From NCBI RefSeq assembly GCF_000485595.1, contig NW_014577207.1:103203-163596 (forward strand): a stretch of 60,394 nucleotides of DNA. Direction: 5' to 3'. The notes beneath the pieces were generated by a model. The model worked only from the letters and a program-made list of their open reading frames with translations. It made no database searches and was not told the origin of the DNA. A program made the position numbers and the translations under genes. Positions 50,017-60,158 of the stretch are shown piece after piece. The DNA comes from Priapulus caudatus. Lineage: Eukaryota > Priapulida > Priapulimorpha > Priapulimorphida > Priapulidae. How positions within the stretch are numbered: the stretch's first letter is position 1; the number at the start of each line of letters is the position of its first letter.

Positions 50017-50808
50017 AGTTAGTAGCAACAGATGTTAGGAGAGGATAGAAGTTTCACCACCGACGTCTGGCTATACGATGGACATAATGGACGCTACCTA
50101 ATTTGTTTCTTTCTGGGAATCGGCTTCTTTCTAGCCTCCAGCTAGTCGACTGGCAGCGAAGATGTTAATAGTATTGATTAAAAGGATATATGGTCTTCCA
50201 TACATGGTGGCAAACTTTTAGTCGTTTTTTATACTAGTATATTAAAAATGATCGATTATTTAAATTATGCGTAATTAATAATATAATGTAAGAAAAATAT
50301 TGGGTCGCTGCAGCACAATAGCGATTAATAAGTCAACAGAATTGATTTTGCGACCAGATGTTATGTTCTAGTGTGTTGATATTTGTTAGCGTAATTGCAC
50401 TGTGAAAAAAATGTTTAAATATTTATTTTAGTTTTAGTAATAAATAATAATGGCATAGACATACCAATGTACTGATTATATGTGCTTAATACAGTTAAAA
50501 GTACGTACGTTCGGATAATGTAGTGTATTAGTTACTATTAAGTAAACGATTTAGGCAAAAAAACAAAAAACAAATGCAGCTATTTGATTGAACCGCAACA
50601 TAATCGGGTGATCCCATTATATACGTTTACTGACTGTTCTTCGCTTGGTAAATATCCAAAGCATTAAATACTAGAATATTTTAAACATTATATAATATGG
50701 CAGAGTACTCCTCCGCGGGGGTCTTTTACTGAGGATGTGTCAAAGCTAAGGGCATGCATAAACGCGTATATATGCCTGTGTGATGATTTTTAACCACATA
50801 CATACTAA
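50017..50808 (+). other. Probable 3' untranslated region and downstream DNA
   Basis: AT-rich sequence following the stop. Candidate poly(A) signals are ATTAAA near 50176 and AATAAA at 50439-50444. Nothing else is recognised to 50808. Confidence 0.45.
50439..50444 (+). promoter_or_regulatory. Candidate poly(A) signal AATAAA
   Basis: First canonical AATAAA after the stop codon, about 420 bases downstream. The surrounding DNA is AT-rich, so a chance match is possible. Confidence 0.4.
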
Positions 50809-50846
50809 CAAGAGCGTATAAAGAAGGTCTTCTTTATACGCTCTTG
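50809..50846. repeat. Perfect 38-bp palindrome
   Basis: Two 18-base arms, CAAGAGCGTATAAAGAAG and its exact reverse complement, are separated by GT only. It overlaps the end of the minus-strand frame at 50834-51016. It could form a hairpin or cruciform. It may be the tip of a mobile element, a processing signal or a rearrangement scar. Confidence 0.9.
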
Positions 50847-51016
50847 ATTCTAATTATAAAGTCATCGTCACTTTCCTGCAGCATCGCAACAGGTGTTTCA
50901 GGTGTGTAAAAGATGGCCAGCTCTATTCTTTCAAGTGTGATTGCAGAGGTCAACCCTACAGTCTTGGGGTAGATTGGGGAACCTTCAATAACACAGTGTG
51001 GCATTGTAACAACCAT
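50834..51016 (-). CDS. Possible minus-strand coding fragment, unrecognised
   Basis: A 60-codon frame starting MVVTMPHCVIEGSPIYP and ending DDDFIIRIKSV, with its stop inside the palindrome at 50809-50846. Residue composition is protein-like, but the frame is short, no acceptor or upstream exon is evident, and I know no family for it. It could be the C-terminal piece of a gene running opposite to the coiled-coil gene, or a transposon remnant. Confidence 0.2.
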   Translation of the reverse strand: MVVTMPHCVIEGSPIYPKTVGLTSAITLERIELAIFYTPETPVAMLQESDDDFIIRIKSV

Positions 51017-51305
51017 CGGGGTAAGTCTACTTTATGACCTCCTGTCAAATATGACAACATTTTAATTAGGTTAGCGTCAGGACGATGATGATGGTAGTTG
51101 TAGTGCCTGTGGCACTGGTGAGCGCGATGTTCGCGAATCATAAATTAGACCATGGCCAAGACCGTCTGTATGTCTCTACCTAGTAGATCGGTGAGTTGAT
51201 GCTGGCAATGTGGACTCTGACAACAACGAATCGTGTGGGATTGCGAGCACGTTTCCCAGCGACCGCCATCTACAATCTTCCTGACCCAGCAGCCGATCTA
51301 ATGCC

Positions 51306-51735
51306 GTATACCTGCCATGATACCTCTGGGCGTGGTGTGGTGACCGCTCTAACTCTCGGGTAAGGTATCGATATCACCGTATACCTTCCATGATACCTCT
51401 GGACGTGGCGTCGTGACCCCACCCCCCGCACCCCTAACTCTCGGGTCATGTATCGTATACCTTCCATGATACCTCTGGACGTGGCGTCGTGACCCCACCC
51501 CCCGCACCCCTAACTCTTGGGTCACGTAGCGTATACCTTCCATAATACCTCTGGACGTGGCGTTGTGACCCCCCCCCCCCTAACTCTCCGGTCACGTATC
51601 GTATACCTGCCATGATACCTCTAGACGTGGCGTCGTTACCCCTTAACTCTCGGGTAAGGTATCGATATGTCGTATACCTGCCATGATACCTCTGTGCGTG
51701 GCGTGGTGACCCCTTAACTCTCGGGTCACGTTTCG
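51306..51735. repeat. GC-rich minisatellite, six units of about 70-76 bp
   Basis: Units begin GTATACC at 51306, 51379, 51455, 51531, 51601 and 51672. Each contains CATGATACCTCTGG or a close variant, a CGTGGCGT-type block, a C-rich stretch of variable length, and TAACTCTCGGGT. The unit lengths are not multiples of three, so the repeated minus-strand peptides do not indicate a protein. Confidence 0.9.
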
Positions 51736-51884
51736 CCGCTCGTCCTATATCGGTGGGTTTCGTTCGCGTGTCGGCACCGTCAACGAGCGCTAGCTGCCGC
51801 CGTGGACGTTCACACGAGAATGCGTTCGCAGAGGAAACTGACCCGTCCATTTAAATAATTAAAGTGCATCGTTGTGTGTGTGCG

Positions 51885-52215
51885 CGCGCGGACGCTGAAT
51901 GGGCCGGGCTGTCGGAGCGCCGATGGCGGCCCGGCCACTGAGCAAACATGGCCACACTGAGCCGCTTTGTGTCGGCGGCCGAGCGGCGGCCATTACTGGC
52001 GGGCTGTCGCGAGCAGCGCCGACGTGTTCCCATGCCCCCGCTCACGGCGCATGCACGGACTCGCTATTTTCGCTGCCGACGCACAATGGCTGCGCCGTGC
52101 AGTGCGGGTTTGTTTTTCTAAAGTCGGCGTGTGGAGCCACATCTCCCGGACGCACTGTCGCCGCTGTTTTACTTTCGCTGGCGTGTCAATAGGATGGACG
52201 TCGATGAATGCATCC
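51885..52215. promoter_or_regulatory. CpG-rich segment, possible CpG island
   Basis: Dense CpG with repeated GGCGGCC and ATGGCC/ATGGCG words, between the GC-rich minisatellite and a GT microsatellite. No exon can be proven. It could be a promoter for an unseen gene on either strand. Confidence 0.35.
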
Positions 52216-52229
52216 CGAGCCGCGACACG

Positions 52230-52440
52230 GCGTGGTGCGTGGGAGTGCGTGCGTGTGCGTGCATGTGTGTGAGTGCGTCTGCGTGTGTGGTGTGTGGGAG
52301 TGCGTGCGTGTGCGTGCATGCATCCGTGCGTCTGCGTGCGTGGTGTGTGGGAGTGCGTGAGCGCGCTTGTGTGTGGGAGTTCTTTCATGCGTGTGTGCGT
52401 GCATGTGTGTGTATGCGTGCGTGCGTGCGTGACTACGTGC
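52230..52440. repeat. Degenerate GTGCGT-rich microsatellite
   Basis: Repeats of GTGTGGGAGTGCGTGCGTGT-like units with a longer period of about 50-55 bases, mixed with GTGC units. Open frames here are repeat artefacts. Confidence 0.85.
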
Positions 52441-52510
52441 GTGTCTTCCTGTGTTGTAACTGTGTTGATCCGGAGAAGGATATGTTCCAAAAGCGTTGGG
52501 CCGGCGGTAT

Positions 52511-52526
52511 GGGTTAGGGTTAGGGT
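52511..52526. repeat. Short telomere-like (TTAGGG)n repeat
   Basis: Two TTAGGG units plus partial units. No inverted flanks were found around this one. Confidence 0.8.
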
Positions 52527-52650
52527 GAACGGTGCTTTTAAATTTATTAGCTGGTGAGGTTAGACACGTAGAAACAAAGCGAAGAGCTAAGGCCGTGGCG
52601 CTTTGAGCGCTGGACTTCTCCGTAAACCCAACACTTCTAAATAATCAACA

Positions 52651-52933
52651 TGTTCTGATTGCATCTATGACAAATACGACATAGGCATATACGCTCTCCT
52701 ATGACACTATTTGTCATAGGAAGATTCTTCCTATAACAAATATTGGCGAGTCAACTTCGTTCCGCTTTACAGCTGAAATTCACTGCTTGTGTTCATAATA
52801 GCGCTCCTAAACTCCTACGATGCGCACAACACATACAATAATATTTGTCATAGGAAGAATCTTTCTATGACAAATAGTGTCATAGGAGAGCGTATATGCG
52901 TATGTCGTATTTGTCATAGATGCAAGCAGAACA
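52651..52933. mobile_element. Fold-back element with 94-bp inverted arms
   Basis: The arms 52651-52744 and 52840-52933 are inverted copies of each other with four mismatches in 94 bases, around a 95-base spacer. Each arm also contains shorter inverted copies of CTATGACAAAT, including TCCTATGACACTATTTGTCA with the remaining bases of its partner, so it can fold within the arm. No clear target duplication was found and no coding frame is present. It is probably a non-autonomous fold-back transposon. Confidence 0.75.
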
Positions 52934-53119
52934 GGCTGAGATAATGCTACTTCTACTGGCTCTAGCCACAGAATGCGTTCAGATGCGACTCAGCTTAGTA
53001 TAAGGTGTCAGAGGAACTGTGACGATTTCATTCCGCAACGTTCGTCATTGAAAACGTTCGCTGAACAATTGTGTTTCGTTGGGCGTGAGTCGGTGAAAGT
53101 TGTTGGAGCAGTTCGTAAC

Positions 53120-54055
53120 AGGGTAATTCTGCTGTCCGGCTGGTAAGGGTTGCATACGAATAAGAAATTCTGCCGTAACGGTCAGTGATGGTTACTAGTG
53201 AGAGTTGAGTAATTCTGCCGGACGATGAAAGTTGGGGCAGGAGGTATTAATAGGGGAATTCTGCCGGACGATGAAAGTTGGGGCAGGAGGTATTAATAGG
53301 GGAATTCTGCCGGACGATGAAAGTTGGGGCAGGAGGTATTAATAGGGGAATTCTGCCGGACGATGGAAGTTGGGGCAGGAAGTATTAACAGGGTAACGGA
53401 CAATGAAGGTTGCGGGAGATAGTATCAATAGAGTAATTCTGCAGAACTATAAAGGTTAGGGAACGTAGGAGTATTAACAGGATAAATCTGGAGGCTGATG
53501 AAGGTTCGAGCAGGAAGTATGAATAGAGTAATTCTGTCGGACGGTGAAGGTTTATTGAGGAAGTATTAATATGGTAACTTTGCAGGGCGATGCAGGTTAG
53601 GGAAGAGGAAGTAAACAGGTTACGTAATTCTGGAAGCTGATGAAGATTGGCGGAGGAGGTATAAGCAGGGTAACGCTGCCGGACTATGAAGGTTTGGGGG
53701 AGACAGTATTAATAGAGTAATTCTGTGGAACTATAAACGGATGGGAGGGAAGTAATACCAGGGTAAATCTAGAGGCTGAAGAAGGCTGCAGCAAGAAGCA
53801 TTAATATATTAATACGGCCGGACGGTGACGGTTGGGGCAGGAGGTATTGCCATGGTTATTCTGCTTAACGAAGAAGGTTTAATGTGAAGCATTAACAGGA
53901 TAATTCTGCCGGACGATGAAGGTTAGGGGGGAGACATTATTAATATGTTAATTTTGCAGGACGATGGAGGTTGGGGCAGGAGGTGTTACACAGGGTAATT
54001 TTGGGGGCTGATGAAGATTGGAGGAAGAGCAGGAGGTATCAGCAAAGTAACGCTG
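53120..54055. repeat. 46-bp minisatellite, about 20 units
   Basis: Three identical 46-base units start at 53211, 53257 and 53303 (AATTCTGCCGGACGATGAAA onward), and a fourth at 53349 differs at a few bases. On both sides the units diverge, with point changes and indels, but keep AATTCTGC, GGACGATGAAGGTT and AGTATTAATA-type words. The period is not a multiple of three and there is no spacer diversity, so it is neither a coding repeat nor a CRISPR. Confidence 0.92.
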
Positions 54056-54479
54056 CCTGTTTGCGCAGCCTCCCGTGCGTCCATCTATCCTTCACCGCCA
54101 CCATCATCATCACCCTGCATGCTGCCCGCGTGTTGTTTGCTCGAAAGTTCGGCCATCAGCGCGAGTGGCATATGATTACACGCAGTCTGTTTGTAGCGAC
54201 GCAACTTTTGTCGAGAGCGCACGTCGGCGGTGGTCGTCAGCGGCTGAAAGCCGATATGCGAAGCTAATCATCGCACGGCGCGAGCGGCGCGCGCGGTCGT
54301 GTCGTAATGACGATGTGAAAATTGATGGTTTCGGCTTCATCATTTCGCCTGTTTATTTGCAGCCGTCGTTGCCGCCGCCGCGTGTGTGTGTAGGCGCCGC
54401 GCGAGTGACAGCGCATGCGAGTCACGCCCTGCATGTAGATCAGCGAGCGCGTGCGTTCGTCGTGGTCGTGTCTAGATCT
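54056..54479. other. CpG-rich stretch, no gene proven
   Basis: CpG-dense sequence with a forkhead-like TGTTTATTTGC at 54350-54360. A 275-codon plus frame crosses it and the following CT tract, but its second half is Ser/Leu repeats, so it is not called. Confidence 0.4.
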
Positions 54480-54585
54480 CTCTTCGTTTACTCTCTCTCG
54501 CGCGCGCGCGCTTTCTTTCTCTCTCTCTCTCTCTCTCTCTCTTCACTCTCTCTCTCTCTCTCTCTCTTCTCTTCTCTCTCTCTCT

Positions 54586-54634
<49 letters not shown>

Positions 54635-54675
54635 TCTCTACTCTTCTCTCTCTTCTTCTTTCTTCTCTCTCGCTC
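54480..54675. repeat. (CT)n polypyrimidine tract
   Basis: Long CT repeats with occasional TT, CACT and CATC interruptions. Mirror-symmetric polypyrimidine DNA of this kind can form triplex structures. Confidence 0.93.
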
Positions 54676-55997
54676 AATCGCTTGCTCGTTCTAATCTCGT
54701 ATCGATTATGTCGTATTTTTTCGCTAAACTTTTTAATAGAGTGACTCGGCCGCCTTCGCGTTCCAATATCGGAATCCTGCATACCGAGGAGGAGGAGGAT
54801 GCGTGTAATGCTGCGCCGTCTATTATTGTTCGCGCCGCCCATCCGTATTGGTGTTGCTATTGCGTGTTATTTTGCCATCGTAATATGCGCTCATCTGTTT
54901 AATATGTGCTGTCTATTCTTCCAGCGCGCAGAAGCATTATTCTCAATATTGAACATGAAATGTCTGCACGGATTTGAATAGGTTACAGGCTTGCTCGGGT
55001 GCAGAAGTGCTGCTTACTTACATTGCGAAGTAAGTATCGTTTTTTTACTCTCTATTGGTGAGCGTCTTCGATTACAGCGCACTGGCTTGTAGGAATACTG
55101 TTGGTTATTTCCGAACTGAAAGCGGCGGAACATTGCTAGGGCCGGAGTTAATATAACGCGTTGCCGCATCCGTGTTAGTGAGAAACTATTCGGCAACAAG
55201 CGCAGAACTTTTTGCCCTTAGTATATTAGGCTTGTGCTTGGTTTAGTCGTTGCCGCAACTAAAAATCTGTAATTAGCAGCATTATATATTTCGGTTGAAT
55301 TGACTGCAATTATTCGCATAACATTGAATTCAAAACACACACTCATATGAACCACGTACACACGCCACGCTTTCGCGCGCGCACACGTTATATACATATA
55401 TATATATACTATATATATTATATTATATATATATATATATAATATATATTATATATATATATATACTATATATATAAATACAGAGAGTAGAGGAGAAGCA
55501 GCAGAAGATGAGATTATAGAAATGCTGGGTATGTACGTGTAGCGGCTGTATGTGTTTGCGTGCGTGCGCTCGCGTGCGTGCGCTGCGTGGTGTGTGTCGT
55601 GCCGCTACTGCCTGGGTATGTAGTACATGTGGCGCGCATAGATATGTGCGCGCATAGAATATGTGCGTGCATTGTGCTTTTCGCTCCGTAGCGTGCACTT
55701 ACGTGGCCGCTCGTGTTGTATCATCTCAATTCGCACCACTAAGCAGGGGGAATGTGCCTCTGCTGTAGTCATGCATGCTAATGTGGAAAAACGCGCCATC
55801 ATATCAAGAACTGTTTCGAACATTCGTACATATATATATATTTTGTTTCGCGCCCGCAGTGGATTGCTATCGCGCCTGCTGATTGTGCTTGCAATACATT
55901 GATAAAATTGACAGATACGTGGCCACGTATCCGGCCGAGAAATGCGTCCTCTTTTGATGGGACGTGGCAGCTAATAACGCTCGTCTCTGCTGTTATA
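54676..55997. other. Non-coding stretch with TA microsatellite 55387-55475
   Basis: The TA block is imperfect (TATAATATATTA-type). GTGC-rich sequence occurs at 55556-55592. No exon recognised. Confidence 0.5.
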
Positions 55998-56225
55998 TGG
56001 CTTGTGTGTGTGTTGTGTGTGTGTGTGTGTGTGTGCTTGTCGTGTGTGCTGTGTGGCTCTGTGTGTGTGAGTCGTGTGGCCTGTGTGTGTGTGTGTGTGT
56101 GGTGATGTGCTGTGAGCTGTGCTGTGTGTGTGTCTGTGTGTGTGCAGATGTGTGCTGTGTGCTGTTGTGTGTGTGAGTGTGTGCTGTGTGTGTGTGGTGT
56201 GTGTGTGCTGTGTGTGTATGTGTGC
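55998..56225. repeat. Compound (GT)n microsatellite
   Basis: GT runs separated by CTGT, GTGGT and TTGTC variants, similar in style to 5371-5752. Open frames across it are artefacts. Confidence 0.93.
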
Positions 56226-57024
56226 GCGCCTGCGTCTCGCTTGCGTGACGTAAACATGTGCGTGTGCGTGGAGATGATGCGTCAGCTGCCGTGCGGGCGC
56301 TGAATGTGTGCGTGCCGTTGTATGCACGTGTGATCGTCGTCTATCTCGACCTATGTAATACCCTCTTCACATTAGCCTACACAGATTTTTCTACGAAGTC
56401 CTTACGCGATCCGCCAACTCTAGTGCAATCGCAAGCATCCGTATAAACTCGCTGGTATCCGTAATTAACCTCGTCACAACTCGCCCAGACACTCATAAGG
56501 CATTCCGCTGAAAAGGAGAGCGAAATTTTTTTTGACATGTCAAAAACCTTCTCACGCAGACTGTCACGGATTTGATTTTTTCCGTAAATAACTCGCTAAC
56601 AATCCGTAAGTATCCGTAAAACCGCTCGCCCCAAACAAACACGTAACCATTACGCTAAACTGCCCTCGCAAGAATCCGTAAATTGACTCGTAACAATATT
56701 GTCATGATTTGCTATGGTTCGTTCTCTAGTTCTACGTTTGTTTACGGCATTATTTATCGGATTATTACCGCAGTGCTTACGCTGTTGTTATACGATTTCA
56801 GTCGGGTCGTGTTACGATGGCTTTTACGGCATTTGATTACGAGTTATTACGAGCACTTACGAATTAGATACGTATACTTTACGTATTGTTTACGGATTTG
56901 GGGAAAGGTCCCCTGCACAAATACGAAACACGTTCATTTTCAGTTGTTATTTCAGAGTTTTCTCTCATATGCATGTGTTTCTGTTCGGATGCTCAGCTTT
57001 GATGATATATTGATGATTTGCGGG

Positions 57025-57252
57025 TGATACTCCATTAGGAGTGTTCCCAAGCTTCTAATGCTCATTAATGATCATAAATAACAATATATATAATATATAT
57101 ATATATATATCAGGAGTAGATAATAGGTATATATATATATATGATCATGGTCATATATTAGTTTGTGGTTTAATGTCATTTAGGTTAGGGTTAGGGTTAG
57201 GGTTTGGATTATCAATCATTAGTTGGGAACACTCCTAATGGAGCGTTAGCCA
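57025..57252. mobile_element. Nested inverted-repeat element with telomere-like core
   Basis: CTCCATTAGGAGTGTTCCCA at 57030 is matched by its inverted copy ending at 57243. Between them lie AT-rich sequence, two TA runs and a TTAGGG block (57182-57204). GATTTGCGGG at 57015-57024 and GATTTGCAGG at 57253-57262 may be a 10-bp target duplication with one mismatch. It sits inside the larger TA-flanked element, so it inserted later. No coding frame. Confidence 0.7.
57182..57204. repeat. Interstitial telomere-like (TTAGGG)n repeat
   Basis: About three and a half TTAGGG units inside the nested element. Confidence 0.9.
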
Positions 57253-57646
57253 GATTTGCAGGATTTTTATATACTTTTTGCCAAAAAATCGTAAGGACTC
57301 GTAAATACTCGTAACTAACTCGTACCTATTCGTAACAACACGTAAACAGGCCGCAACTAACACGTAAAAGCTTCGATGAATCGTAATATATCCGTAACAA
57401 TCCGTAAAAGCTCGTAAAATGCCCGTAAGTTGCTCGTAGTTATCCGTGACAATTCTTAACAAATCGTGGAATTTTGCCGTAAATACATCGTGATAACTCG
57501 TAATAATCCGTAATAAACCGTAATTAGCTCGTAATAACACGTAAATCGCTCGTAAAAGTGGCCAGATCGTAAGGATTCGTGTACTTTTACGAATTGTGCG
57601 ATCCGTAAGGACTCCGTGTAAAAAATCCGTGTATGTGAAGGGGGTA

Positions 57647-58672
57647 TAAAACAGTTTACGAGTATTGTCTGTCGCAATATCTCGATCTGTTCGCGTCGGC
57701 ACTGTTCACAATATACCCGTAGAGAAGACGTACGGGAAATATAAAAGCAAGTTATACTTAGCATAGCCTAAATATTCGAGAGTGTAGTACTGAGTATTAT
57801 ATATATATATGGGTAATGTTGCTCTGCAAAGTACGTAACGACGAACGCACGTACGCGCGCACGCAAACACACACGGTCCAAGCAGTTCCACGTTTGAATA
57901 TTATTAATTGTTATCATGTAAATGTGATTAGAATAGTATTAATATATCCCCGTAACTCTCATTGGATTTAGCCAGCAAATTAATCAGTGGTCAAGATAAA
58001 CTGAAAGGTTCCAGTGCAAATATGATCAAATACTTCCTAACAGCACAATACTTTACTCGCGTATTTTTTAGGTTCTTATCCGCGAAAGGTTATTATCTGG
58101 TGCCAGTACTGCCTACTCTCTGATAGGAAGGCGCCTGCACATATTTCTAAAACAGATTACATTTTAAGAACGCAAAGCAAGAAGGTTACTGTCGAATTGT
58201 TCAATTCAAACATTTGATTACACGTGGATAAGATTACAACCCTTTTCATCCCTTCACTCTTGACTCCATAAATATATCATTATATACAACAATCCTTGTG
58301 CTATCCCGAACGATAATTGAACTATAATAACCCATTAATGCCGAAACCGTCTCACTTGTAAATTCACTAGGTTTTATTGTTGAATTTTGTACTTGTAGTC
58401 ATTCTTTTCCTAGCGTTCCTGTTGCGTTCTCCTTGGTCTAATGAATAGCGAACGTATTGAAGAAAATTTGCGTTCTACCTATCCTAGTTAACGAGTAAAT
58501 GTTGTGCAGGAGCGACAGGTACGTGTAAACGCACGCTAACTTGCACCCATACAATCTCGTGTGATTTCGCACGTAGGCTTGATACGTGTGGCGGATTACT
58601 CCTCCATCCGGAGAGCGAGGCCTATTGCTACACATTTAGTTCACCATCTTACGGCAGTTACAGCGCACACCA

Positions 58673-58675
<3 letters not shown>
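57647..58675. other. Non-coding stretch, no gene seen
   Basis: Short TA run at 57799-57810. Otherwise AT-rich unique sequence without exon signals. Confidence 0.5.

Positions 58676-58712
<37 letters not shown>
58676..58712. repeat. (CT)n microsatellite
   Basis: CT repeat with one TTT interruption. Confidence 0.92.
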
Positions 58713-58718
<6 letters not shown>

Positions 58719-60117
58719 ACCCTCATTATATTCTTCCCCCGTCTTCATCCCCATTCTCTCGATACTCCAACAAGTTCACACTCTGTTGGTTGGTGACGTG
58801 TTGTTGAAATGGTGGCGTTGCACTCCACTCTTTGCAACCTTTATTGCTGAAAATTGACACGAACACCAGCGCGCACACCCGTGCGCACAAACGTACACGT
58901 ACACGCGTGCGCACAGCCGTGCACACAAGCGTACACGTACACACGCGCGCACATCCACACGCCCACACTAACACGTTTACTACAACGCGACAGTTAAATT
59001 CTATTACGGTGAAAAAATCGTATCTTTCCGTACTAAATTACCAAATTCTAGATATTCACATATCTTAAGCCGAACGGCCAAATAATACCTGACATTGCGG
59101 ATATGATACTCTCGGGTGGGTTGCAGCTGTTGGCTCTGTCATCAGACTACGGTCGCCACAGCTAGTGGAAACTAGCCGATGGTAAATATTGACCAACTGG
59201 CCAGTCCGGGGAGGAAATTAATATAACAGGTTCACGTGAAATCGTGGCCGAGCCGCTATATGAGCGAGCGCAGCGTTTGGCCGCGTCCTTGTTGCCGTTG
59301 CTCTAATTACTAACGACAATATTAGAACCTTTGGGTCGCGCTGGTCAGTATTTAAAATGGCTGCCAGAACCGAAATTTTCGCGAATTCGAGTGTCTCGGT
59401 ACAAGCACTGAAGCAGGCGATTACCGCATAACAAACTATGTACGTCGTGTGTATCCTCTTCACGCGTGGAATCAATTGAATAAAGGAATCGGCACTCTTT
59501 TGGCTTTTCTCCGCAGACTGGTATTGACCCACGAACCTTCAGTGCCTGCGCGAATCTCGTGTTTTGCTATGTTTTGTCATTGTTATTTTTGGCGCGATGA
59601 TTAGCGTGTCGCGCCACACAATCCCGCTCGTCAACCGACCTGAACGAAATATGGCGACAATAAATATGTCATTACGAACGAACCGGCGATAGATTCTCGG
59701 GGATGTATTGAAAAGAATAACAGCGCGAAAATTCCAATGCAAACTTTGCGCGGCGTTGTGCGCAGTAATAAACAGCAATTAGTTTCGGAGCGGTCTGGTT
59801 CAAAGTCGCAATAATTTATAATGGAGGTTGGTGCATCATTACGGGATCAGTGCGACCGTTTTGTGTGGAGTTATTTCCGGGAAGTATTTAATACAATTGG
59901 CGCTATTTAATTCTGGATCACATAAGAAGTACATTTTCACTCTACAATACACCTTAACTATTCGTAATTTCCAGGCAATTAATCATGTTCTATTTAAGTC
60001 CTGTTTTGGAATCGTATTCGTTAATTACAAAATTGTCATGACAGGCGGAGAACAAGGAGGTATGCCGACCTGCGTCCGCACATGCACATGTATTATATGT
60101 ATTATCTTTCTATCTTT
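58713..60117. other. Non-coding stretch, possible conserved block 59140-60050
   Basis: CGCACA/CGTACA repeats occur at 58868-58965. The remainder is repeat-free, with an octamer-like ATGCAAA near 59738, several TAAT/ATTA words and GC-rich patches. No splice-supported exon. Its composition is that of unique conserved non-coding DNA, which only alignment could confirm. Confidence 0.4.
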
Positions 60118-60119
60118 CC

Positions 60120-60158
<39 letters not shown>

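Larger units (their letters stand above)
56359..57646. mobile_element. Large TA-flanked inverted-repeat element with CGTAA-motif arrays
   Basis: The left end from 56361 (CCCTCTTCACAT) and the right end, inverted from 57644 (CCCCCTTCACAT), are flanked by TA at 56359-56360 and 57645-57646. Similarity of the ends continues for about 55 bases and includes GGATCGCGTAAGGACT-like sequence. The interior lacks a transposase frame. It is packed with CGTAA words: about 20 in 57280-57615, seven or so in 56440-56700, and the reverse TTACG in 56740-56900. This is a degenerate array of about 15-base units. TA flanks suggest a Tc1/mariner-type derivative. A second element is inserted in it at 57025-57252. 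Confidence 0.65.

Noticed and set aside
53120-54055. Regularly spaced repeats suggesting a CRISPR array
   Set aside because: Units abut without unique spacers and the genome is eukaryotic; it is a minisatellite.
54075-54902. 275-codon plus frame, the longest in the window
   Set aside because: Half of it is Ser/Leu from the CT tract and the rest is CpG-rich DNA without any recognised domain.
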